DNA of 64,000 bases from Limonium bicolor (Eukaryota; Streptophyta; Magnoliopsida; Caryophyllales; Plumbaginaceae). Positions 22,801-33,800 of this stretch are shown piece by piece. The position numbers were made by a program, and so were the translations under genes. Each line of letters starts with the position of its first letter. The first letter of the stretch is position 1. The notes under the pieces are model-generated. The model searched no databases and was not told the DNA's origin. It saw only the letters and a program-made list of their open reading frames with translations. Location of the stretch: NCBI GenBank assembly GCA_023374045.1, contig CM041777.1, forward strand, positions 458,298,251 to 458,362,250. The letters run 5' to 3'.

Positions 22801-25488
22801 AGTAAAATAAAATTGGAGCCGAGAATGATATGTATTATTTGAATGATTTTCGAAATATATAAGTATATTAATTTATATTATAATTTTTGGGAGTATTAAA
22901 AATAGCTACAAGTATTTAAATGACAAGTTCATAAAGTTATGTGGTTAAAATGTAATTTTTGAAAAGTTTGGGATACAAATACTAATTGCCGAGAATATAA
23001 GGGGTGATTTGGTATGTTATATTAATATAAGGTAGGAATTAATATCATGAATTTTGGTGAATTTAAATAAGTGTTTAAATGTTAAGAATAACATTTACTA
23101 AAGTTTTGGGACTATTTTGTAATTGTTGGGAAGTTTAGGATGTTACCGAAAATACATATGATTTTATTGGTATATTAAAGTATTAATTGTGAAATTAAGT
23201 CTTGGTCAAAGTGTTGACCAAAAACTTTAGGTTAAAATGATTTATGACATAAAATATTAAGTTTATAAAAGTTTTGGGGTGAATATGTAATTTATGAAGT
23301 ATTATAAGAATAGAATTTAATGTGGGCGGAAATGTAATTTAAGAAAAGATACGGGTTACTTCGGTTATTTAAAGAAATAAAATATTTAAACTATAGTTTA
23401 TAAGTCAATATGTAACTTATATAAAGTTTTGGGGTTAAAAGTGTAAATATGGAAACTATATGATTTAGCCGAAGAGCTTATGGGCTAATTGACAATTTAT
23501 AAGATTTTGGTATTAATTGTAATTACCGAAATAGTATGAGGATTTTGGTGATTTGTAAAAATAAGATGGTTAATTAATATTTACTAAGGTTAATGAGGGT
23601 AGTTAGTGAATTATAAAAGTTATAAGGATTTTGGCAATTTATGGGAGTTAATATAATTGTCTTACAAATTTTCGAAATTGATAAGGGTATTTAATAAATT
23701 ATAAAAGTATATGGATATTTGTTAAGTTGTAAAAGTTAACGGGATCAATTGTGATTACCGGAAGATTATATGTGGCTATTTAGTAATTTATTAAGTTGTT
23801 GGGTATATATATAAATACCGAATTAATAAGGTTGGTTTTGTAATTTAATAAGAAAGGAAGTGAAATTAGGTAATATAATGCATTGTGGTATATTAAGGAA
23901 TATAATATAAAGTTTATAAAATAATTTTGGTTATAATAAAAATGACCAAGGGATATAATATAAATGATAAGTGGAAATAATTATAAGTATATAAGGTAAT
24001 GAGGTACCGTATAAATGATAATTCATTATCACATGTGAGTCACATAAAATGATGAACTGCTAGGTTATCTAGAACCACTGTTAAAATAACAGGGGAAAAT
24101 AAATAACATACGGAATTATTATACGACGAGTATAAATATTACAGTGACAGTACTGTAATATTTAGTGAATAGTTATATTAACACTACCCGGTATTGCATG
24201 TCTAAATAACAGCGTACGGGAAGGACTACTAACAGGAGTTTGTCAAGCTAGCAGTTTTTGGTGAACGGTATGTTAATTGTGTGGTCTGAATGTCCTAAGG
24301 ATTATCCTGAGGTCCAGGCATTGTGTGTTTTAATGTTTAAGAACGATATCTATGATTTTATGTGAATGATATTGTATGTGGGATTGCTCAAACTGTTGCG
24401 TTGTATTTTGTACGCGAATGTCTTGTGACTAAAGTTTATACATCTAAACTGGAAAAAAAGACTAACTGACCTTTAGGTATTAATGAACCTAACAAGGGTC
24501 AAATGTGATAGTCTTATTTCAAGTATTGGTTATTATGTCACTGACAAAAGGGCTAACTTATAAAGAGAGGAATCCAGATCGTTTCGACTTTCTGGTTGCG
24601 CATTGTGATCACTATGAGAGACTCAAGAAGGGAGTCACTCCAAATCCATCAGCCACATTCGGGGATGGCGGAATGCACTGCCGTTGGTGCACAGTTTCGA
24701 CCGGATCGGTCAATGTATATATTTATCCAGGGCCATAAGGTCAACTGGTGTCGGTTCCTTTGGAACCCAATGGGACACACTGTCCATTTTCACAGGTTAA
24801 TAGGGTTGTCCTGACAGGACGCCTAAGGTAAAATTAATTGGAAAGGTTAAGAGGTTAGGGTCATGTGACCTACTAACAAGAACAGTTGTTTATTATGTGC
24901 ACCATATTTGGGTTGTTGGTGTTGTTTGTTGTTTGATGTGTATTATTATGCACTAAATGTTTGCAGGTAAATTGTTATGTGATTACTCTGTGTCTACTGT
25001 ATTACTGTTATTCTTGTAAACCGGATTATCTTGTAATGAATCTAATATCAAGATGGCTAAAACGACTTAAGGAATCTAGAAGGCTTAGGACTACATTTAG
25101 CATACCAGCATAGTTTGCTGAGCCCTTCATTGGGCCAAACATTTCAGGTCCCTGAAGAATACACAAGCCGGAGTGCGGGGAACAGGGTAGCTGCTGTGTT
25201 TTTATAAACACTTCTGGATTTGTTATGGATTATATTTTGGAGTTTGTTGTGTTTCAGTTAGTTGCTCATTTAGTTGGATTTGGTTTGTAATAAGTAGAGT
25301 GCTCAGTATCTGTTCATCACAGCGTTGGAAGTTGTAATGTTGGAAAGAGTAAGGATGCCTTGTTACTCACAAGGGTGAGTGACGGCGTGTAACACCAAGG
25401 TTAGATAGTTTTATTTTCCGCTGCGATTTGCTATTTATTATGCTACGAGTTATGACATCATTACAGGTTTAAGTTTAGGGGTGTTACA
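19804..25488 (+). repeat. LTR 2 (middle) of element E (5685 bp)
   Basis: Starts TGAATACCCC (one A fewer than LTRs 1 and 3) and ends GGGGTGTTACA. It serves as 3' LTR of the first unit and 5' LTR of the second. In its first part it has changes not shared with LTRs 1 and 3; in its last part it agrees with LTR 3 against LTR 1. Confidence 0.93.
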
Positions 25489-25493
25489 AAAAG

Positions 25494-25520
25494 TGGTATC
25501 AGAGCGGAGTACCGCTCTGA
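25494..25520 (+). promoter_or_regulatory. primer binding site in a hairpin, copy 2
   Basis: TGGTATCAGAGC with the perfect stem TCAGAGCGG-AGTA-CCGCTCTGA, as in copy 1. Confidence 0.88.
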
Positions 25521-25712
25521 TGAAAGATACTGAGTCTAGGACAATGAGCATAGGAATATTGGGTTACGGGGAAACGTCCGTGAGGATTCGTGACCTAGGA
25601 AAACAAAACCCTAGGGATATTTTATTGCTAGTAGTTAGCTTACTTACTTGTTTTTTATTGTGTATGTGATACGGTGTAGCAACCGAGTAGAAATAAAAAT
25701 ATACTATCTTAG

Positions 25713-26820
25713 ATGTCGACCAGCGAAGGACCACTAGGAGACAGCAGTGGACGCAGTGGCGAGACACCGGCAGATGTTCCAACAGTACAAGACCTAACAG
25801 CAGCTATGGCAACTTTCGCGCCGGAACTAGGAGTACCATTTACGGGAGCCATACCCCACCCGCGGCCAGAGAAACCAACTGGCTGAAGAGCGTTGCAGAC
25901 GCGAAAGTACCAACTTATTCAGGGGAACCGGACCCCGCCGCACTGGAGAAGTTCATTGTAGAGCACCAGAAGGCGTTCAAGACTGTCGAGTTCCAGAAGA
26001 CCAGCAGGTCGACATCGCCGCATACAACCTAAAAGACGCAGCTGACATTTGGTGGCGGACTATTGAGGGCCACCGTGGAGCTACACCGGAATTTGAATGG
26101 ACAGAGTTCGTAGAAGTGTTGCGGGAGAAGTACTACCCCGAACACATAAAGCAGAGAAAAAGGCAGGAGATCAAGACCTTAATCCAAGGGAGACAAACAG
26201 TTGACCAGTACTGCGCACGGTGCACCAGATTGATGAACTATATACCAGGAGTCGACTACTCCGACGCAGAAAGAAGGGAAAGGAAAAGTACTGTAGGAGA
26301 TGATGATGGAGCCACATCTGGCGGTTACTGCAAGAAGCAGAAGAAATTCTTTGAAAAGAAGATAGGGCGGAAGGATTTCCATGATCAGAAGACAAAGGAG
26401 CAGATTCCTCGTCTGACCGGCTCAGCCATTGATGCTCAGCCACAAAGAACAGCACCACCTAGAGGCAACAAGCCAACCCGACGACACTATTACTGTAAAC
26501 GTTGTAGAAAAGATCACCCAGGCGTAGATTGCGCAGGAAGGAAGGTGGAGTGCCGTCATTGCAAAAAGGAAGGTCACAGGGATTACGAATGCTTTTCCAA
26601 CCCAGGGAGTCGAGTATACAAAGGAGCTAGAGGTTCGCAGAGGATACCGGCTGTGGAAACGGGCGGACCCGGAGGAGGTCAAGCGCCGCAGACTAATACT
26701 TATACTACAAGACCGGGAGGACAGCCATCCTCATCCGAGATCCAGAAAGGAAAGGAGATAGTTCCAGAAAGAAATACCCTGTACACAGTGGGAACTTCAG
26801 GCGCTAAAGCTAGCGCTTAG
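25713..26820 (+). pseudogene. gag: Gag polyprotein of element E, copy 2 (near intact)
   Basis: Same protein as copy 1 but less damaged: a continuous 234-codon frame (26116-26820) covers the second half of the Gag domain, both zinc knuckles (YCKRCRKDHPGVDC; CRHCKKEGHRDYEC) and a low-complexity C-terminus ending GAKASA. Upstream, a small indel near 25860-25875 (CCCGCGGCCAGAG versus CCCGCCGCGGCCAAGAG in copy 1) breaks the link to the start codon at 25713. There is no protease after the stop, so this element encodes Gag only. Domain identity is seen; function in trans packaging is inferred. Confidence 0.85.
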
Positions 26821-29760
26821 CGCGAAACCGGTAAGCCTAGAACCTAAACTAAATGCATGATGCATAAATATGTGTTTATAATTATTAGTCAATGAGACTT
26901 ATATGCGATTAGTATCAACTTTAGAGAGACCTAAGTTAGGTAACCTCTCACATAATGGGATACTTCGATATTTATTTTCCTTACCTATGAGACCGTGGTC
27001 ACCTGAGCCTATGAGCGAAGGTCGGGAATATCCCGAGGCATAATGCCAAGTACTTTGACCCGGCATGATCCTACTCAAAGAAATACTTAACTATAAATCA
27101 ACAAATAACTATGTAGAACTAGGGCGTTATCAAATGTCCAAACTTACAGTAACTACAAATTATGACCTGCCTAAATGACGAGCAGATGTCATGAACAGGA
27201 ATACATTAGATAATATAAATATTTAAGACTACAAGAACTGTCAAAAAGCTCACGTAAAGAGCAAACACTGAAATTTTATGGGATACCCAGGCACCGAGCT
27301 TACCGCTCAGTGCGAGTCTAGGAAATCTTACAATCTCTTATAAACTTTGAGAGAAGATAGTGAGAAACCTCGAAGTATGACAATTGAGAAACAGAATCTC
27401 AAAAATATAACTAAACATCCATAATGGATAAGCACGGGTTTTGAAATACCTGAGAAAATACCAAAGGGTCTCAGCTAGTACTGATATATAACAGTGCTGA
27501 ACTCCTAATTAATGATAGGAGAGAGAACAAATTTTGAATATATATTTTCTAAGTAGGGAGAAAACCTAATTAACATTACCAAATGTTCTATATATACATA
27601 TAATTTGGAGAGAGTAAAAAAAATAATAAAACATTGAGGGTACCAATACATTTCAGAGGGTTGAGTACCATTAAATATGCCTACCCTACTTTGAGACACA
27701 TGTCCTATACTAACCTTATGAATGTATACGAGCATATGTCTACCATGACAGCTCAAATTATGAATGCGAATAAAAGATCGCAGTAAATCAACTAAGGATA
27801 AAACATATGTAATATAAACTTCAGTATGAACATGGTAACAAATAACTCTCCTCGACACTTGCAATAAAGGCAGTGTAAGTTATATAGGAGTTTGAAACAA
27901 TATATACACAAAAATGAGTGTAAATTAAATATAAAGATAGGGAAACGTACCCTAGGTTTGTAACCATTATCTTATACGTAAACCGTCTTAACGTTATATA
28001 CTAAACCCTGTGATTCTAAATCCTCTATTTGACATACCTAACCGACTTATTTTTGGAAGCCATTGAGCTAGTGGATTAACCACGTTTCTAAGAGATAAAA
28101 ACAAACAATAAGCCTTGATTGTACCGTTACTAAACAGTAGAATTCAAACTGGAAATCCTTAGTTTGAGATGATACTAATATTAAGAGATACTTGACTAGG
28201 GTGAACACATGATTCACCTGAATTATGGATTTTAGATGGAATAAGGAAAAAGCTAAGCTTCGAGGTGGAGGAAATGATACTTTATGGAACTATAGTTGTG
28301 GATGGAGTCATGAAAACTTTTCTTGAAGTCTAAATGTGACTGTCTTTGCTCCAACTGATGATAATCAAGTATAGGCAATAATCAAGCCCTGATAAGAGAA
28401 ATACTCGATAAGCCTTTTAAAGTGAAGAGAGTATTCTAGAGTATGCAAGTCCATGACGGAACTTATTACTTGTATGATGGATTTAAGGGTTGAAATGATT
28501 CATGGATATAGTTACTAGACAGTACGAGCCTAGATACTTTAGTAAGAACCTACCTTGTAAGCCAAGAGGAAAAACTGGCTTCTCCGCTTGATGATTTGAT
28601 CAAAGGAATATTGTTCTAGGGATTTTGGTAATACCCTAGATTCAAGTATAGGTTATAACAGTTATTGGAATAGTAGTATACTGATCAGGAGAAAATGTAG
28701 TACTCACCACGTCACAAAGTCTAATAAGATAAAAATTTGGAAATGACAATTATGTGTTTGTTGAATTTTGACGTGGGAGGTCGAACTTGATCCTGGTCAG
28801 ATCAAGGGAAAACCAAACACAAAATGGTGTGGAAGGATAGTTCGACACTGATGCTGACCCCGTCAGAGTTGGATGATTCCTGAGACTCCTTACAAGTGGT
28901 CACAAATATTTCTGTAATACGAAAATATTTATTCATAAATCAAATATAACATTTGACTAATAGGTATATGAGAAATAGAACGTTTAAGCTAAGAGTTAAG
29001 TTGTCTGGGTTACACCGAGGAGATTATATAGCTGAAACAACTCCGCATATGTCGGAAAAATAATCAATTATCAGGGAAATATTAACTATTATTATCCCAT
29101 TAAATGTGTTAATAAATCAAATATTAGATGAAGAGAAAAGTTACTTTAAATAACAGTATTCTCTAGCTATCTTCTAAAATATGGCCAAATGGCCATCCGG
29201 AAGGAAACCCAATATATTAAATAGGAACCTACCTATAGACATGGTAGAATATAAAGAGTATAAACATTATACTAATACTCACTAGAGTTGTTTCACAACC
29301 GCAAGAACATGATCAATTGAGAGGAAACTACACCTTGTTAGAAACCTTAACAGGAACCCTACTGTGGTATACCTGAAGAACAGATGATAATAATCGTGTA
29401 TATACTACCAATCATAGGTGAATCAATAATATAAAGCAATATTACTGTAATATACATGGCTCAGCCGTAGCTCAGACCTTACATTGAAAATACCGGAATC
29501 ACAAGCTGATAAACTAAAGAAAAGGATTCTGAGAATGCCCAATGTTAATACAAGACACGAGCGCCGACGATTACAACTAAGAGGCGATTAACGGAAGTGC
29601 GTTACAAACAAGAGTTTAAACATGCCACGACATAATATTGGCAATGTACAAGATAATAGATTACCTTCACCCATACATTTGGGATTCAGATATAAAAGCA
29701 TATTAATACACTATGGAACATACCGGGAAATACATAGATTTTGAGGAATATACCTCGTAG
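26821..29760 (+). other. non-coding middle of internal region, copy 2
   Basis: Nearly identical to 15805-18744; no recognisable pol domain and no supported gene. Confidence 0.6.
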
Positions 29761-30184
29761 GACAGAAGTCATATGTTAATGTCCGTGGGAGAGACCTCGT
29801 GTTCGCAATAGGCGATCGAGTCTTCCTTAAAATTTCACCCTTGAAAGGAACCTTTAAATTTAAACAAACGGCCAAGCTTAGCCTGAAGTATGTAGGACCG
29901 TACCTTATTACGGAGCGAGTGGGCCCATTAGCCTACAGATTAGACTTATATGTTGAGTTGGAAGAGTGCACGATGTGTATCACATAACTTAGAGCCCGAG
30001 ACACTCGAGCTCGATCCTACACTTAGATATGAGGAGACCCCAGTTCGCATTTCAAACTCCAACACTAGGGAGACCAGAAACAAGACCATTAGAATGGTCA
30101 AAGCAAGGTGGTAAAACCACGATATTGAGGAGGCGACATGGGAGTTAGAAGACTCCATGCGAGACAAGTATCCAACAATTTTCT
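29761..30184 (+). pseudogene. integrase C-terminal tail, copy 2
   Basis: Same content as copy 1: IGDRVFLKISPLKG, GPYLITERVGPLAYRL and the terminal IEEATWELEDSMRDKYP segment. The first part is continuous from 29799; a base gain near 29986 (CACATAACTT versus CACATACTT) ends that frame, and the TAA before NHD is shared with copy 1. Non-functional as a protein by itself. Confidence 0.8.
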
Positions 30185-30209
30185 TTTCGTTTGTGTATAC
30201 TTGTAGGGG

Positions 30210-30243
30210 TACGTGGGCGTAACCCTTTTTAAGGGGGGTAGAG
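30210..30243 (+). promoter_or_regulatory. internal polypurine-like module, E copy 2
   Basis: TACGTGGGCGTA hairpin, CCCTTTTT, AAGGGGGGTAGAG; same place as 19191-19224. Confidence 0.55.
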
Positions 30244-30488
30244 CACCACATGCGACTTGCATATCTGCAGTCCTTATTGGTTTCGTGTATGATAATTTGT
30301 GTTTGTTTGTTGCGCATGTGTGCAATTGGTTAGATGGTTATGTCCTATGTGACACTTGGTGATTAATGATAAGTCCTATGTGACATTAGAATGATTATTC
30401 GTGTGTTCTATGTAACACTTCAATGTTTATGAAACACTTAATTATTTTACAGTATATTCATATTTATTCCTACAATCACACAAGAGAT

Positions 30489-30556
30489 TCACTGCCAAGG
30501 GTTTACGCCTCTGCACTCTGTAGGACTGAGGATTTGGTATTGCACTTGTGCAGTGA
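30489..30556 (+). other. conserved structured module, E copy 2
   Basis: 68 nt with 7-bp closing stem TCACTGC/GCAGTGA. Compared with element A (2544), one base pair of the stem is changed on both sides (C-G to T-A). Confidence 0.5.
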
Positions 30557-30793
30557 TGACCGAGTGGGATAGCTAGGAAGTTGGAACATGTATGGTTTTA
30601 CAGTATTTATTAAGTTATTACGCAGTGATATATTATTATCACGAATAAAGAATATTTGTCTATAGGAATTATATACACTCAGAGTAGTGATGGAATATAG
30701 TAGTGTCAATACAGTATTGACACCCAAGGATGATAAGTAGACAGGAGTAGAAATGAGGAACTTGATTCCATAGGATGAACAAGTATAAATTAT

Positions 30794-30828
30794 GACTTCG
30801 GGACGAAGTCTTTTTAAGGGGGGTAGAC
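30794..30828 (+). promoter_or_regulatory. 3' polypurine tract with hairpin, E copy 2
   Basis: GACTTCG-GGA-CGAAGTC stem-loop, TTTTT, AAGGGGGGTAGAC abutting LTR 3. Confidence 0.82.
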
Positions 30829-33800
30829 TGAAATACCCCTAACATTTAAATAATTAAATATAAGTAAATAAATATTATTTTTGGAATTATGAATATTATT
30901 TGGGGATTACGAAATCCTAAAAGAGTATATAAACACTCAGGCGTTAGAAAACGCACCTAAATTCCTTAAGGTCATAAACGAGCGTTAAAAGCCCGACCTT
31001 AAGTTAAATAATTATATAAGCTATGGATATTATATGAATTTAACTAAGGATCATCTTATGATCTTTAAAATACAAGTTCTCAGTTAGAACTGAGTAAAAA
31101 TACAAGGTTCTCGGAAATTCCCGATGTGGGTCCCATAAAGGCCCGGGAATGTCTAGGAGGAGTGCCAAGGTGGCACGAAACCCTATAAAAATTATTCTTA
31201 GAGTTCCTAAAATCATTATTAATTATTCTAAAGAGAATTTCCAAGCCACTTCTTCAAAAATAAGCAGAGAGCTCGGGGGGAATTTCTTAACGCTCCTTTT
31301 ATCTCGGGAGTGCCCCTTTAGCCCGAAAATTGAGTTACAAGTTTATATAACCCTATATAACTTAATGTAACACCTTAATATATTATTATTGACTATAACA
31401 ATGTCAATAAACACTTGGAAGTCATAGCGACTAATTGATTCCCAGAAAAATCCTTAAAGCACAAAAACGCACCTTCGGGTGTCATAAAAATGCGTTTTAC
31501 GCAATTGTCTTGAAGCTTTTGAGGAGCCACGAGTTAGTAATCTTAAAAGTGGATAAAATGACCATCAAAACCAATTGATGGCAGTACTAAACTCATAGTA
31601 TAAACAGGGGCGATTTTTAGGTCAAAAAGATCACCTTAAAAACTTCCATCCTTTATCAAAATAAAAATGTACCAATTAAATGTTGGAATCTATTACACAT
31701 ATTAGTATGGTCTTAGTACAATATAGTGTAACAAAAATTAAATAAAAAAATTAATCTCAATTGATCCCTATATACCATGCGTTAAAATGGGTAGATTTTG
31801 GCAAGTTTAGTTCAAAATCTTTGCCTATGTATTTGTGACTCACGCATGACCTACTTGACAATTAAGCAACTTAAAATACTGGAAATGAATCTTCCTCATA
31901 CACGTATGACCTGCAAAAGAAAAAAAAAACAAAGATAAACAAGTTAACATTATTAACTAAGCTAATAAAACCTAAACTAGTATGGTAGCATTCCATCATC
32001 GTAGGACTCCATGAATTAGTGCTGGTGGTATGCTCCTTCACATGCGAGTACACCTGCATAAAAAGGCAAAGTAAGAAACAATAATTCAGCTTATTTTTAT
32101 GAAGATAATTACATGATCATTATGTAGGCAATTAACAAAAACTAAAAGTCTAACTATACTTTCTAGCATAGCACTACCGTAGGTATGCAAGCAATGGAGC
32201 TGCTACCTCCATTGATGATACTCCACCAGCCGTTAAACCTGCATAAATAAACAGGTTAGTGCTCAATAATTTCATATAAATCAAGCTAATATTAAACCAA
32301 AGAAAAACATGAACCTAACAATACCACTAATTGCCTATAAACTACAAGTAATCAAGGCTGCTCACATGCTCACATGCTCCATTACCGTAGCAATAAAAGG
32401 AAGTGGAACTTCCACTTCAGTTGCTGATCGCATCCACCTGCAAAACGAAACAAGTTACAGCAATAAACAATAAAACTTATACCACATGATTGTAGATGAT
32501 TGAATACCCCATTGCTGAGTCCGATTGCACTACCTGCAAAATAGAAAAGATTAGTAATATTAATAAACATGATAAGTCCTAAACTAATAGACATGATCGG
32601 TTTGTTTGATACTTAACAAACTAAGTGGAGCTCCAATTATACCGATCGTACCTGCATGACAAAAACAAATGAGTGTGATTAATATACATAAAATCATTAC
32701 ATATCCTTACCTTACAGCCACTCCTTTTACCGATTGGTGCTGAATAAATAGAGGTGCTTACTCCACCAGCCACATGCCTAGCTGATTAAGAAATCATGTA
32801 GCTAATTTAAATAAGCATGAACATGACAAACGAACTAAAGGAGTTGATTGCTGTCATCCCCCTAAAACTTACGTAGGAGTTTTCATCTCATTTGCCATGC
32901 TTCATTTACAAATGGTGAGTGTCCCTTCTTGATTCTCTCTTTTCTTCATTCTCTAAATCAATTCCTAAGTCCTAATAACTCCATTAATGGTGTACTAGTT
33001 TCTAACACCATTTCTATGTAAATTCCTAGTTAATTCTATCAAGTCTTGAGGCAAGAAAACATCCTAGCAAATCTACAAGGAAATCGCCAAGCATATATGC
33101 TCCAAGGTGGTTCCTAAATTCAACAACAACACAAGGAACAACAAGATCAAGTTAAGGTATATTTTTATGTTGAAAAACCTAAATAAATTCCTTGTAGTAT
33201 TTTCGAAATTTAGGAACTTCTAAACCAATATTTTCTTCATTATCTCATGAAGGAAACTTGAATCTACAATCATCTCAAGGTGTATCAAAAATACCTTGAT
33301 AAATTCCTAAGGTAAGCTCTTGTAAAAATTACTCCATATATTATTTATAAACTTTGTTAGAAATCTAACAAATAGATCTCCTACATATATACAAGGAGTT
33401 CGAAATATCTTCATCAAAATAGCTTTTGGAGAGCTTGGAGATTCAAGGAAAAATCAAGTACAAGAATTGTCTTGATTAAGGTAAGTTTATATAATTAAGG
33501 TTTATTAACTTAAGCTTAATTTGAGCTTCAAAATTTAGTATAAAAATTATGTTAAGGCCATGTTAATATTAAGGCCGAAAGTTATTAAGTTAAAGTATCA
33601 AAGAAGATAATTTATAACATATAAGGTAAGATTATTACCTTAAGGTATAAATATGTGTCACAAAAATTAATTAGGATACACATATATTAAAACTGAAATA
33701 TCTAAGGATAATATGTTCTATTTTTAGTTTATAATCATTCTAAGTCATTAGCATAATTTTTAGAAGGTTATATGGCTTATATACATTTATAAGTATTTAT

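Noticed and set aside
30489..30556. tRNA gene
   Set aside because: A 7-bp closing stem and 68-nt size are suggestive, but no T-arm, D-arm or anticodon arm consensus is present.
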